Below are positions 25,114 to 34,944 of a stretch of DNA of 64,000 nucleotides, in pieces; the stretch's first letter is position 1; the number at the start of each line of letters is the position of its first letter. Made by a program: the position numbers and the translations under genes. This stretch comes from CAWHJB01 sp963698715 (GTDB lineage Bacteria; Chloroflexota; Anaerolineae; Anaerolineales; UBA4823). Below the pieces are notes generated by a model that saw only the letters and a list, made by a program, of their open reading frames with translations, did not search any database and was not told where the DNA came from. The stretch lies in contig CAVORW010000004.1 in NCBI GenBank assembly GCA_963698715.1, forward strand, positions 787,385 to 851,384, given 5' to 3'.

Positions 25114-27121
25114 CTATCTGGCTAACAAGCCCCTGGCTTTTAAGATCGTCTGTTCGACAGTAATTCCGAACTTTTCGTAGAGTATCTCAGCAGGAGCCGA
25201 AGCGCCATAGTGATCCAATCCGATGACGACCCCATCCAAACCGACATAACGCTCCCACCCCAAACTGCCGGCTGCTTCCACAGCGACCCGGGCGCGTACT
25301 TTTGAGGGCAGCACAGCCTGGCGGTATTCAACAGGCTGCTGATCAAACAACTCCCAGCTTGGCAGCGAAACGACTCTGATTGCAATTCCTGCATTAGCCA
25401 GCTCCTTCCCGGCTGCCAACGCAATCTGTACTTCAGAACCTGTACCGATCAAGATGAGTTCCGGTTTGGGCTGTGATTCCCACAGCACATAACCACCCTG
25501 CAACAAGCTGCTGGTGGACGCCAGGCTGTTTCGATCCAGGGCCAGCAGGTTCTGCCGGGAGAGGATCAATGCTGTCGGTCCAGTTCGATTGGTGAGTGCC
25601 ACGCGCCAGGCATCAACCGTTTCGGTTGCGTCTGCAGGGCGGATTACCGTCAAATTGGGTATGGCTCGCAACGCCAGCAGGTGCTCTACCGGCTGGTGAG
25701 TAGGACCATCCTCGCCCAGGCCAATGGAATCATGGGTAAAAATAAAAATCACTCGCAGCCCCATTAAGGCTGCCAGGCGGACCGGCGGGCGCATGTAATC
25801 CGAAAAGACCAGGAAAGTCGCCGAATATGGGATCACGCCGCCGTGGAGGGCCATCCCATTGACGATACTGCCCATGGCATGCTCCCGGACACCAAAGTGT
25901 AAATTGTGCCCGCTGTATTCGTCAAAACCAAAATTGCCGTACCCCTTAAGAATGGTTTTGGTGGAGGGCGCCAGGTCAGCAGAACCGCCGGTGAGGGCAT
26001 GAATACGCTGGATAAGGGCATTCAGCACCTGTCCAGATGCCTCACGGGTGGCGACAGGTTTTTGCTCTGCTCCGAATAGTTCGCTTAATCCTGCGTCCCA
26101 ACCTTCAGGCAGGTCGCCGCGCATTGCGCTTTCAAAATCACTTGCCAGAATGAGGTTAGCCTCACGCCAGACATGCCACCTGCGCTCCCAGTTTCTTTCG
26201 GCCAATTTGCCGCGCTCAACAGCCCGGCGCATGTAAGCCAGCACGTTCTCGGGGATATAAAAGGGTTCGGTTAGCCAATCCTGGGCTTGTTTGGCTGCCA
26301 GGAGCTCGGCTTCTCCCAGGGGTTCACCGTGAGCAGAAGCGCTATCCTGTTTAGTTGGTGCTCCATAGCCGATGTTCGTCCGGCAGATGATCAGGCTTGG
26401 TTTTTCTGATTCTGCCTGAGCGGCGCGAAATCGCGGCATCAATCACTTCAGGGTCGTTGCCATCCACAGGACCGATGACTTGCCAATGATAAGCCTCAAA
26501 GCGGCGAGCGACATCCTCATCAAAAGCGATTTGGGTGCTGCCTTCAATCTGGATGCCATTGTCATCGTACAGGTAAATCAATTTACCCAATTTAAGCTTG
26601 CCTGCCAGTGAAGCTGCTTCGGCGGAGACCCCTTCCTGCAGGTCGCCATCGGAGACGATGGCGTAGGTGTAATGGTCAATAATGGCGTTTTCAGGCTGGT
26701 TGTAGTGACCGGCCAGCCAGCGCTCGGCGATTGCCATGCCCACGCCGTGCGCAAAGCCCTGACCCAAAGGCCCGGTGGTCATTTCTACGCCGGGGGTGAG
26801 GCCAAATTCCGGGTGACCGGGGGTTTTACTTTCCCATTGGCGAAAACGCTTCAACTCTTCCAGCGGCAGGTCATAACCGGTCAGGTAAAGCAGCGAGTAC
26901 AGCAAGGCCGAAGCATGCCCGGGTGAGAGGATGAAGCGATCACGGTTCACCCAACCAGGATTGGTAGGATTGTGCCTGAGGAATCGATCCCACAGGGTAT
27001 AGGCGATGGCTGCCGCGCCCATGGGCGTGCCCGGGTGACCGGAACCGGCTTTTTGGACGATATCGGCTGCCAGGAAGCGAATGGTTTTGATGGATTGAAT
27101 GTCAAGTTCGGTTTGGCTCAT
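25114..27121 (-). CDS. tkt: Transketolase (one frameshift)
   Basis: Thiamine-diphosphate enzyme of the pentose phosphate pathway. N-terminal part: SGHPGTPMGAAAIAYTLW, HASALLYSLLYLTG, GPLGQGFAHGVGMA, and the ThDP motif region DGDLQEGVSAEAASLAGKLKL. The rest lies in another frame after a one-base surplus in AAA (26428-26430, + strand): ..VIDAAI then RAAQAESEKPSLIICRTNIG, and then the pyrimidine and C-terminal domains (HNLHFGVREHAMG, FVFSDYMRPPVRLAALM, THDSIGLGEDGPTHQPVEH). Repaired length is near 668 residues, normal for transketolase. The start at 27121 (MSQTELD) is preferred over 27193. Homopolymer error suspected, as in tal-pgi. Confidence 0.9.
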
Positions 27122-27208
27122 AATAAGGTTCTTTCGATGATCTAATTTTGATTTGGATTTAAAGATATTCTTGCACGCTATGGTAGACAACATGTATGGC
27201 CGGTTTTC

Positions 27209-29191
27209 TTACGCAGTTTGCCCCCGTTCTTCCAGGTTTGATATTTCTTCCCAGATGCGGATCACTTCGGCAACACTCCAAGCCTGGGCGATGCAGCCAC
27301 GCGCCGAAAATGGAGGCTCTCCATCGAAAATTTCGCTGATAGATCCGAGCCCATGGTCTCCAAGATGATCCATAAGTGGTGCGAGGAAAGAACGGGCAAC
27401 CTCTGGGTCGCGGTAGACGTGCAAATGCGCCCGCACAAACGGCCCGATCAACCAGGCCCAAACCGTGCCCTGATGATAGGCGCCATCTCGCTGGATAAAG
27501 TCACCCCCGTAATGGCCCTGGAATGCAGGGTCGAACGGGGCTAAACTGCGCAGGCCAAAAGAGGCCAGCAGGTATCTGGCTGATGTATCTACAACAGCCT
27601 TTTGCTGGTCAACATTCAATGGGCAGTGAGATAGTGAAACGGCCAGGATTTGATTAGGCCGCAAACTGAGATCTGGATGTCCTGGCCCATCGATAACGTC
27701 ATAACAATAATTACCCTCAGCATACCAGAATCGTTGGAAGCTGGCCCGCACCTGGTCGGCCAACAGTACATAGCGTTCGACCGGTTTTCCGAGTTTGTCT
27801 GCAAACAGAGCCATATTGGATAAAGCGTTGTACCATAGGGCATTAATTTCAACCGGCTTACCGATGCGGGGGGTCACCACCCAGTCCCCAGCCTTGGCGT
27901 CCATCCAGGTGAGCTGGACTCCGGCTTCACCTGCATAAAGCAACCCATCCTTGGGATCCATTTTGATCTGGTAGAGCGTGCCACGCTCATGCCAGCCGAT
28001 GATGCTTTCCAAGACCGGGAATAATTCAGTAATTAATTCCAGATCTCCGGTTGCCGCCAGGTAGGCGCGTAGCGCCTCAAAATACCAGAGTGTGGCATCA
28101 ACAGTGTTGTATTCCGGCCTTTCTCCGGCATCAGGAAAACGATTGGGCAGCATACCTTGATCGACAAAGTGCGAGAACGTTCTCAGTATTTTCCTGGCGA
28201 TTTCGGGTCGCCCAGTTGACAGAGTCAATCCCGGCAGTGCTATCATGGTGTCCCGCCCCCAATCACCAAACCAGGGGTAACCTGCAATCACCGACTTCCC
28301 TTCAGGGTCCTGGGAAGAGGGGCGGTCGACAATAAATTGGTCCGCAGCTAAAGCCAGGAACCGAATTTCTTCAGGCAGCTCATCCGCACTGGATAAGATG
28401 GCCTCGTCTGCAGTCGTTCTTAGCTGCCAGGCCTGGTCTGCATCCAGAATCGGTTTGGCTATCGTGCTGAGGACGAATAGGGCCGATTCACCCGGGGATA
28501 TGCTCATTCGGAAATTTCCAACAGAGAGAATATCCTCCAATCCATCGAAACCGCGATACTGCTCCAGCTTCAACGCAAAGCGATAGTACCATTCAGGATC
28601 TGGCATTATCTGGCCTGTCGGGTTCAATAGATAGAATGGAACAGCCCCCTCGAAGGCGGTGATCTTCAAACCATTTTTGACCTGGTCGATTCGCATCGGC
28701 CAATCACCTTGGGTAGAGCCGTGGTAATCGCGATAATTAACCATAGCTCTGGCATTGAGATCGATTTGGGACGAACCACGCAAGAATCGGTATTGGATAT
28801 AAGTTGTATTCTCTCCGGGCTGCATCCAGATGCGTTTTTCAAGCAGTGCATCAGAAAAGGCATACACCCAAACCGGGGTGGTCTTTTCGAGATAAAAACG
28901 TTCGATATGCCGGTAACCGTCCGGGCTGATAGATCCATCAACCCAGCGATTGGCAAACAGATCGTATCGCTCGCCAGCATATAGCACTGTCTCATCCAGT
29001 TTAGAGACCAGCACCGTCCGGCCCAGGGGAGGCTGGAGAGCGGCTACCAGGTATCCATGGTAGCGTCTGGTAAGGGTAGTGGCGATCGTGCCGGAAGCAT
29101 AACTGCCTGTCCCGTTGGTTACCAGCCATTCTTTCTTTTCTGCTTCGAGTAAGCTGCCGCAGACATTGCGGCCGAATTCAATACGCCTCAT
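27209..29191 (-). CDS. Glycogen debranching enzyme / amylo-alpha-1,6-glucosidase (bacterial GDE type)
   Basis: About 660 residues. N-terminal GDE_N-like domain with EWLVTNGTGSYASGT and RRYHGYLVAAL. C-terminal (alpha/alpha)6 barrel of the GH15/GH133 type with GYPWFGDWGRDTMIALPGLTL near residue 305, PDAGERPEYNTVDATLWYFEAL, and DGAYHQGTVWAWLIGPFV near the end. It should hydrolyse alpha-1,6 branch points of glycogen-like polymers. The ATG at 29191 with AGGTGA 9 nt upstream is chosen over a TTG two codons earlier. It is transcribed towards tkt with an 87-bp gap. Together with glk it links glycogen breakdown to the pentose phosphate genes. Confidence 0.9.
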   Translation of the reverse strand: MRRIEFGRNVCGSLLEAEKKEWLVTNGTGSYASGTIATTLTRRYHGYLVAALQPPLGRTVLVSKLDETVLYAGERYDLFANRWVDGSISPDGYRHIERFYLEKTTPVWVYAFSDALLEKRIWMQPGENTTYIQYRFLRGSSQIDLNARAMVNYRDYHGSTQGDWPMRIDQVKNGLKITAFEGAVPFYLLNPTGQIMPDPEWYYRFALKLEQYRGFDGLEDILSVGNFRMSISPGESALFVLSTIAKPILDADQAWQLRTTADEAILSSADELPEEIRFLALAADQFIVDRPSSQDPEGKSVIAGYPWFGDWGRDTMIALPGLTLSTGRPEIARKILRTFSHFVDQGMLPNRFPDAGERPEYNTVDATLWYFEALRAYLAATGDLELITELFPVLESIIGWHERGTLYQIKMDPKDGLLYAGEAGVQLTWMDAKAGDWVVTPRIGKPVEINALWYNALSNMALFADKLGKPVERYVLLADQVRASFQRFWYAEGNYCYDVIDGPGHPDLSLRPNQILAVSLSHCPLNVDQQKAVVDTSARYLLASFGLRSLAPFDPAFQGHYGGDFIQRDGAYHQGTVWAWLIGPFVRAHLHVYRDPEVARSFLAPLMDHLGDHGLGSISEIFDGEPPFSARGCIAQAWSVAEVIRIWEEISNLEERGQTA

Positions 29192-29621
29192 CTTCAATTG
29201 TCACCTTTTCTATCAGGGTCTGTCCGGCAGGGTCATGTAATTCAACATGTCGTTTATCCTGCCTTGTGCAGAGTAGCTACTTCGGTAGAATGTTTATCAC
29301 TGATCGCATGAATAGATTGGATTGATCCGTCCTCAATATGGATAACATAACTATTTCATTCCTTACCCCAAATCAGTCTCCGCATCTGGCATTTATAGTT
29401 TTTACTCAAATTGGAGGGTTGCCCCCGTAATTCCTGAAGAGCCAGGTTCAGGGTCTCTGGGAATTCCTGGGGTGATACCCCCAAATCTGGGACCTATAAC
29501 AGAAATTCCTAAACAGCGGTCACGGGCACAGCCCACCCGCAGGTATGAAAATTAGCTATGTTTTCTAGGCAGCCCAGGTTCATTTCTGAGAAGACCCCGG
29601 CTTTTAATATATAATTGTCTT
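29192..29621 (+). other. Divergent intergenic region between debranching enzyme and sigma-factor genes
   Basis: No gene seen. TATAAT at 29610-29615 lies only 6 bp before ATG 29622, with no ribosome binding site between, which suggests a leaderless transcript for the sigma-factor gene. An imperfect inverted repeat of CCCC/AATTCC with GGAATTCC/GGGG lies around 29423-29474. No riboswitch recognised. Confidence 0.35.
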
Positions 29622-30215
29622 ATGGCTCAACGCACACACGCTGAATGGCTGGATGATTTACAGTGCATCGGTGAACGACGATCTCAGGCGCTGGCAGATT
29701 TGCGCGCAATAATTTTGGATGGCCTTCCACATGCCATCGGTGGAAAAATTCCGCCAGACAGCCCAGATTACAAAACCCTGGCAGATAAGGTGGCTCAAAA
29801 AACACTTATCCGCGTGCATGAACACCTGGGCGACTATAATGGGAAAAGTGCATTTACCACCTGGGTGCATAAACACGCGGTACGCCAGGCGCTTTTAGAA
29901 CTACGCCTGCAGCAATGGCAGGTTGTCTCTTCCGAACAAGCTTTACCGAACCTCCTCCTGGCATGTACGATAAACTGGCGCAAGATAAACCCTTGCACCG
30001 TTTCCACCAGATTATGCATGACGAACTCACCGAGAACTCAGCGTTTGGCCATCCGCTCAATGGTGATGTTACGCATGCCTAAAGAGGAAGTAGCCCGCTA
30101 CCTGGGCATGGAGCTTTGCGACTACTTTAGGATGATTCATGACGCCCGCCTGCGCATGAAAAGGAGGTTGCGGGCCGATGGATGGCTGCCTATAGACGAA
30201 ACGATCGCGAAGTAG
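29622..30215 (+). CDS. Sigma-70 family (ECF-like) RNA polymerase sigma factor, with a compensated frameshift
   Basis: 197 residues as read. Region 2 is recognisable (GDYNGKSAFTTWVHKHAVRQALLELR, residues 67-92), as is a region 4 helix-turn-helix (QRLAIRSMVMLRMPKEEVARYLGM, residues 138-161). The stretch between, about residues 110-137, is in the wrong frame. Shifting one base near 29949 and back near 30036 gives PPPGMYDKLAQDKPLHRFHQ and IMHDELTE, a normal linker. So two opposite one-base errors, or a real compensated double shift. No anti-sigma gene is adjacent. It may direct transcription of a stress regulon; target unknown. Converges with pgl (19 bp between stops). Confidence 0.68.
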   Translation: MAQRTHAEWLDDLQCIGERRSQALADLRAIILDGLPHAIGGKIPPDSPDYKTLADKVAQKTLIRVHEHLGDYNGKSAFTTWVHKHAVRQALLELRLQQWQVVSSEQALPNLLLACTINWRKINPCTVSTRLCMTNSPRTQRLAIRSMVMLRMPKEEVARYLGMELCDYFRMIHDARLRMKRRLRADGWLPIDETIAK

Positions 30216-30234
30216 CTCCGCCATATGTACATCT

Positions 30235-30981
30235 TCACCCTGAAGCCGCCTCTTTATCCAGCATCCATAAGACCTTTCCAGCAACCGGCATGATGCGCTG
30301 CGCCGGCCATTTATCCAGGTCCCGGGGACCGTATAGAGTCTGGTATACCGCATGCGCCTTATCCCTTCCGGTGACCAGGAAAACAAGATTACGGGCGCTG
30401 TTGAGCGCCAGCGGCGTGAGCGTAACTCTTCCGGCAGGGCGCCCCTGATAGTCGGCTGTGACTGCCTGGATTGGAGATAATTCCTCTTCTGGAGTGATCG
30501 CACCCGGAAACAACGAGGCAGTATGCCCGTCTGCTCCCAGCCCTAAGAAGGCCAGATCAAAGCGCGGCCATTTCAGGTCGCCTTCACAGAAGCTCGCCAA
30601 TTCTTTCTGATATTCTTCAACAGCCTGGGTAGGCGGATCTTCGCCTCGAATTCGGTGCAGGTTCTCATCAGGGATATCTACCTGTGAAAATAAGATTTCG
30701 ACCGCCTGACCAAAATTACTTTCCGGGTGATCGGGCGGGACAAGGCGCTTATCACACCAGAAAAAATGTATTTTTTTCCAGTTTAAACTATGTGAGAATG
30801 GTGGTTGTGCGAGAATTTGAAACATACGTCTGGGTGTGCTCCCGCCGGAGAGTGCAACCAGAAGTCGCTTTCTTTTCTGTATGGCCTCGCCCGCCACTTG
30901 ACTTAACAATTCGGCCGCGGCGCGGCCCAACGATTCTACATCTGGATATATGTTCATGTTAGGAAACTGCTCATCTACCAT
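30235..30981 (-). CDS. pgl: 6-phosphogluconolactonase
   Basis: A 248-residue DevB/Pgl-family protein that hydrolyses 6-phosphogluconolactone. LLVALSGGSTPRRMFQIL near residue 40, KKIHFFWCDKRLVPPDHPESNFG (substrate and active-site loop) and FDLAFLGLGADGHTASLFPG near residue 145 with the catalytic His. AAGGA 4 nt upstream supports the ATG at 30981. Five bases separate it from the glucokinase stop, so the two are co-transcribed: glucose to glucose-6-phosphate, then the lactone step. Confidence 0.92.
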   Translation of the reverse strand: MVDEQFPNMNIYPDVESLGRAAAELLSQVAGEAIQKRKRLLVALSGGSTPRRMFQILAQPPFSHSLNWKKIHFFWCDKRLVPPDHPESNFGQAVEILFSQVDIPDENLHRIRGEDPPTQAVEEYQKELASFCEGDLKWPRFDLAFLGLGADGHTASLFPGAITPEEELSPIQAVTADYQGRPAGRVTLTPLALNSARNLVFLVTGRDKAHAVYQTLYGPRDLDKWPAQRIMPVAGKVLWMLDKEAASG

Positions 30982-30986
30982 TTCAT

Positions 30987-32003
30987 TTATCCTTGCCGAG
31001 CAACTTCATACTGTTCCAATCCGTGGCAGGCAGCCCCGAATAAAGCGATATCCGGCTTGATGATTATATGAACCGGGATTTTTGAAAGGAAATCGCGAAA
31101 GCGACCTTTGCCGGTGAAAGCTCTACCGAAGCGTTCCCGATCTAACTTTGATAGGATGCGGGGAGGAATTCCGCCGCCGATATAGATCCCGCCGCTTGCC
31201 AGTACTTTTAACGCCAGATTGCCTGCCTCGCTGGCCAAAATATCCAGGAAGAGATTGAGTGTCTGCATACAGATATCCGCTTTGTCTTCCACGGCAGCCT
31301 GAAGGATCACCCGCGTCGGATCCGTTGCAGACGCCAGCGCCTCCTGCAGCCAACCCGGCTCTGCAGTCTCACGTACATCGCGGAAAAATCCATATAAATT
31401 AGGGATTGCTTTCCCAGAGCAAACCTGCTCATTGCTCACATGGCCCAATCTGGGCAGAAGATACGCCAACAATTCAAGCTCAGCCTGAGTAGTAGGCGCA
31501 AAACTGGCATGCCCTCCCTCGGATGAATGAGTATCATAGCGGGTTCCATTCCAGGTGAGAAAGGCCTCTCCCAAACCGGTTCCGGGGGCGATAACTCCCA
31601 TGGCATTGTGCGCATTTTCTTCACCCTGCACGATAGTATACAAATCTTCAGGGGTGAGGTAGGGGACAGCATGCGCGATTGCCGACAGGTCATTGAGCAG
31701 CCTGACCGGCGCATGATGGACGAGAGCGCTCAACTGGCGCGCATCGATGACCCAGGGAAGGTTGGTGACCTCGGCGCGCCCATCCTTGACCGGACCGGCA
31801 ACGCCAAAGCTGGCGCCACTGATGCGTACAGCATGCCTGGCAAGGTATATTTCTACGATCTCATCCAGAGATAAAAAGCCCTGGCTGGGAAATATCTCCC
31901 TGACAATCGGCTGGAAAGGCCCATTTTCTTTTGAAAACAGAGCCAAAGCCGTTTTGGTGCCGCCGATATCACCGGCCAGATAATATTCTTTGATTGAATT
32001 CAT
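30987..32003 (-). CDS. glk: Glucokinase
   Basis: A 338-residue ROK-unrelated (Glk-type) glucokinase. Phosphate-1 motif LAGDIGGTKTALAL at the N-terminus, ASFGVAGPVKDGRAEVTNLPWVIDA (substrate/adenosine region), and LLNDLSAIAHAVPYL, VIAPGTGLGEAFLTW, SSEGGHASFAPTT (catalytic Asp and hydrophobic pocket), GGIYIGGGIPP. It phosphorylates free glucose with ATP. Upstream gene of the glk-pgl pair. Confidence 0.92.
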   Translation of the reverse strand: MNSIKEYYLAGDIGGTKTALALFSKENGPFQPIVREIFPSQGFLSLDEIVEIYLARHAVRISGASFGVAGPVKDGRAEVTNLPWVIDARQLSALVHHAPVRLLNDLSAIAHAVPYLTPEDLYTIVQGEENAHNAMGVIAPGTGLGEAFLTWNGTRYDTHSSEGGHASFAPTTQAELELLAYLLPRLGHVSNEQVCSGKAIPNLYGFFRDVRETAEPGWLQEALASATDPTRVILQAAVEDKADICMQTLNLFLDILASEAGNLALKVLASGGIYIGGGIPPRILSKLDRERFGRAFTGKGRFRDFLSKIPVHIIIKPDIALFGAACHGLEQYEVARQG

Positions 32004-32032
32004 TGCTATACAGCCCGATTGCTTTCTAAATC

Positions 32033-32078
32033 ACCCTGGCAGAGCACTGATCGCTCATCTACGGTGCTCTGCCAGGGT
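32033..32078. terminator. Perfect 15-bp inverted repeat (stem-loop) between glk and the secreted-protein gene
   Basis: ACCCTGGCAGAGCAC (32033-32047) and GTGCTCTGCCAGGGT (32064-32078) are perfect complements around a 16-nt loop. It lies after the stop of the gene at 32165 (- strand) and before glk. It has no T-run on either strand, so it may be a factor-aided terminator, an mRNA stabiliser or a protein site. Confidence 0.5.
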
Positions 32079-32164
32079 GCGCGGGTTCGGTTCAATAGGG
32101 TTAGTTTATAAATGGATCAGATGATACATTCCTGAAGGCGGAATAGGCAGATGGTCTGATTTCT

Positions 32165-32710
32165 TTACCACACTGCTGCACTGGCCAGAGGGATTGGCTG
32201 TGCGATGGTGACACTGCCCTTATCAACAGGATCCATCATCGGTCCCATGTTGTGGACTGTGTAAGTTCCATCGCCATTGTTGGTGACCATAGCCACATCA
32301 AACTCTTCCCATCCAGCCGGACTACCCAGCCAGGTATCGATGCCCTCAGCCAGCAGCACAGTCATGCCCTCAAAGTTCGGGAAGGTAGGCAGGTCTTTGT
32401 AAAGACCCCAACCTGCCGGCACTTGAGCCAGGTCAGGCACGGAAACCGGCACGGTTAAGAACACGCGGCTTCCAGCATTCACCCCACCTTGCGTCGGGAT
32501 GATGACATAATAAGCGCCATGCGCGCCGACCACCCACATGCCGTTCGGATTATGTGTATTGACGGTCGGACAGATGAAGTATTCTTCCCTGACCGGAGGC
32601 CCACCGGCTTGGGCAATGCTTGGTGCTGCCACCGCAAACAGGCTGGCAATTAATAAACCAGCTACAATCAATTTAGGAAACATGATGTGAAAACGCGTGA
32701 ACTTAGACAT
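32165..32710 (-). CDS. Secreted protein of unknown function
   Basis: 181 residues from the start at 32710, which has AAAGGAG 8 nt upstream (the longer frame to 32749 has none). An N-terminal signal peptide runs to about residue 36 (SLFAVAAPSIAQA then GGPP, an AxA-type cleavage site). The mature part is rich in Gly/Pro/Val with no family I recognise; GMWVVGAHGAYYVIIPTQGG and VTNNGDGTYTVHNMG suggest a small beta-domain. It stands alone between the glk stem-loop and the subtilase gene. Confidence 0.65.
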   Translation of the reverse strand: MSKFTRFHIMFPKLIVAGLLIASLFAVAAPSIAQAGGPPVREEYFICPTVNTHNPNGMWVVGAHGAYYVIIPTQGGVNAGSRVFLTVPVSVPDLAQVPAGWGLYKDLPTFPNFEGMTVLLAEGIDTWLGSPAGWEEFDVAMVTNNGDGTYTVHNMGPMMDPVDKGSVTIAQPIPLASAAVW

Positions 32711-32831
32711 AGTTAATTTCTCCTTTGCTAGTTTTCGAACCGGCCGCAAGCTGTGCAGCAGTATCTCTGTTTAACAAAATCCTTGATCTTGCTGCGAACT
32801 GCTGATCTTGACAATTTGGCTGAATTTTTTC

Positions 32832-34487
32832 TTACTGATTGCCTCGGGTAAAGGTCGCATCTGACTGATTGTTACCAACGCATAGTACGCTGTTAAAGCC
32901 GCGGAAGCCATCCCACACCTTGCGAGGGTTGGAGGGATCATCTAACCAGCGGTCCCCGTCCAAAATAAACTTATACATATATCGGCCTAGTTTAGGTCGC
33001 TTGAGGGTGGTGTGCCAAACTCCCCTCTCTGTCTCTTTCAATTCTACAGGATTGGTCCAATTGTCCCAGCTCCCTGCCAGCTGTACACGGCTTGCATCAT
33101 GATCGTGCAGCACAAAAGTAATACCCTTTTTGGTGATATACGGCAACTGGGGGGCATTAAGCCAGTTGCCGTGTTGGTGCTCAAGCGCCATTGCCACTGC
33201 CCGCCCGGCAGAGACCACCCCCGCACCCTGGCGCTCTCGATCCGCGCCGGGTACCAACTCAGCGCTTGCCTGGAGTAATAGGCGAATGGCTGTGGGGCTT
33301 AAGTTCGGATTGGCCTCTAGCATACAGGCAACTACGCCTGATACTGCTGGCGCAGCGAAGCTGGTGCCATCAACGTGCTGGTAATGAGGAGTGATTAACT
33401 TAAGTTCTTGGATACGCTCTTCAACCTTTCCAGCATTGGCTCCGCGATGGCGCTGCTCAAATAATGACCGAGCCTCTCGTTCAACCCGGCTGCCCGGTAA
33501 AACCGGCGCTGCCACCCAGATGCTGGGAGCTACAAGCTCGGGTTTGAGCGCGACATCTTGCGTGACGCCATAGTTGCTGTGCCACAGGGTATGAGCATGA
33601 TGCGAAAACAAACTGTGATCATCCAACCCACCCACCGTAATTGCTTCAAGGGCGGATGCTGGGGGAATCAGTTCTCGAACCCCATCGTTGCCTGCGGCAG
33701 CAACTACAACCACACCCTGGGTCACCAACCGGCGTACAGCTTGATTTACTGGATGTTCCTTCGCCGGGCCAGTTTCCTCTGCCCCAATGGATAAATTAAC
33801 AATACGGATGTCGAGCTTCTGGGAATTATCTGCAATCCACGTTAAAGCGCGCACAATTGCCTGGTCGGTGATGTTTGGGGTGTTATTCTCCACCTGGATT
33901 AATACAAGATCGGCTTCGCTGGCAATGCCGCGATAAAGCCCATGACTCATCCTTCCACTGCCGGCTGCCACCGCGCTGGTCATCGTGCCATGCCACTGGC
34001 GATTGTGGACGGTATCCCACTCAGGCCAGGTCGGAAGAGTCTGGCGGTCAAAATACAAAGCCTTCACAGGATCAGCAGTTGCATCGATCCAAACGCGAAT
34101 CCAATTCGATGGCTGCACGAGATCTGCATGAGGGTAGAAGCCCTCGTCGACAATAGCCAGCGTAACATCCCTCCCCGTGAAGCGAGGGTCCGCATGCATG
34201 CGGAGAGGGGTTGGGATTGCTCCAAATGCCGCACGTACATCCAATGGCCAAAGGTGCTGTATCTGCTGATGCAGCATTGCATCCCCTTGTGAGAGGAGCA
34301 CATGCAGCAGAGCCTCCTGCAAGCAGGCTGGACAGGCGCCATCACTCAATCGCCAGGTCGGGTTTTGCTTTATCAGGTACTGAACGACTTCTGGGTCAAG
34401 CCACCACGCTTGAGATAATGATTCGATAAGCTCAGGACGGTTGCAAAGAGGACAATTGCGGTTAATTGCTTGCATGTAATTTGCCAA
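32832..34487 (-). CDS. Subtilisin-like serine protease with N-terminal Cys motifs and C-terminal CBM48/AMPK-glycogen-binding-like domain
   Basis: 551 residues. Residues 13-16 (CPLC) and about 52-55 (CPAC) could bind zinc. The S8 catalytic triad is visible: Asp in LAIVDEGF (near residue 113; DEG rather than DTG), His in RQWHGTMTSAVAAG (near 167) and Ser in GTSFAAPAVSG (near 373); the oxyanion Asn is in VAAAGNDG. After residue 450 there is a domain like CBM48/AMPK glycogen-binding (VQLAGSWDNWTNPVEL and YMYKFILDGDRWLDDP). No signal peptide, so probably cytoplasmic. The neighbouring protein (34533) is a free-standing copy of the same domain type. Confidence 0.85.
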   Translation of the reverse strand: MANYMQAINRNCPLCNRPELIESLSQAWWLDPEVVQYLIKQNPTWRLSDGACPACLQEALLHVLLSQGDAMLHQQIQHLWPLDVRAAFGAIPTPLRMHADPRFTGRDVTLAIVDEGFYPHADLVQPSNWIRVWIDATADPVKALYFDRQTLPTWPEWDTVHNRQWHGTMTSAVAAGSGRMSHGLYRGIASEADLVLIQVENNTPNITDQAIVRALTWIADNSQKLDIRIVNLSIGAEETGPAKEHPVNQAVRRLVTQGVVVVAAAGNDGVRELIPPASALEAITVGGLDDHSLFSHHAHTLWHSNYGVTQDVALKPELVAPSIWVAAPVLPGSRVEREARSLFEQRHRGANAGKVEERIQELKLITPHYQHVDGTSFAAPAVSGVVACMLEANPNLSPTAIRLLLQASAELVPGADRERQGAGVVSAGRAVAMALEHQHGNWLNAPQLPYITKKGITFVLHDHDASRVQLAGSWDNWTNPVELKETERGVWHTTLKRPKLGRYMYKFILDGDRWLDDPSNPRKVWDGFRGFNSVLCVGNNQSDATFTRGNQ

Positions 34488-34532
34488 AATGTTAATCTAG
34501 ATTTCTAATGTAATCTATCTCAAAGGACTTCG

Positions 34533-34892
34533 CTACCCTGCGAGGACGCAGGTTTCTAAAAAAAATCCATTTCGGGAGGATTGTGTTTGACTATGATTCA
34601 GACATATGACTGATTCCAAATTATCAAATTGATTATTTACATAGCCATCTGCCGCTTCATCGTTAAACCAGCAATAACCATCAACAAAGTACCGGAAGCA
34701 ATAATCCTTGCCCGACTCAAGCTCAACAGTCAGGGAAAAGCTCCCATCCGGGTGGCGGTCCATGGGGTGTGATCTAGTAGACCAGCCATTGAAGTCGGCA
34801 CACAGGCTTGCAGTCCGCGCTCGGATATCCGGCGGTACAAGAAAAGTCACACGGCATTTATTACCGCTCTGGGTGAATACCTTCGTAACCAT
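34533..34892 (-). CDS. Stand-alone CBM48/AMPK-glycogen-binding-like domain protein
   Basis: 119 residues. CRVTFLVPPDIRARTASLCA, then DFNGWSTRSHPM and YCFRYFVDGYCWFNDEAADGY, follow the early-set/isoamylase N-terminal pattern (NGW, YxFxYxVDG, D/P loop). These domains bind alpha-glucans. The start at 34892 has AGGAG 5 nt upstream; the frame extends nine codons further without an RBS. It lies 45 bp before the subtilase, which ends in a related domain, so they may act on the same target. Confidence 0.75.
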   Translation of the reverse strand: MVTKVFTQSGNKCRVTFLVPPDIRARTASLCADFNGWSTRSHPMDRHPDGSFSLTVELESGKDYCFRYFVDGYCWFNDEAADGYVNNQFDNLESVICLNHSQTQSSRNGFFLETCVLAG

Positions 34893-34944
34893 TCCAGCTC
34901 CTTCCACCAACAACAGCATTCGATCACTAGATACTTATTTTCCG

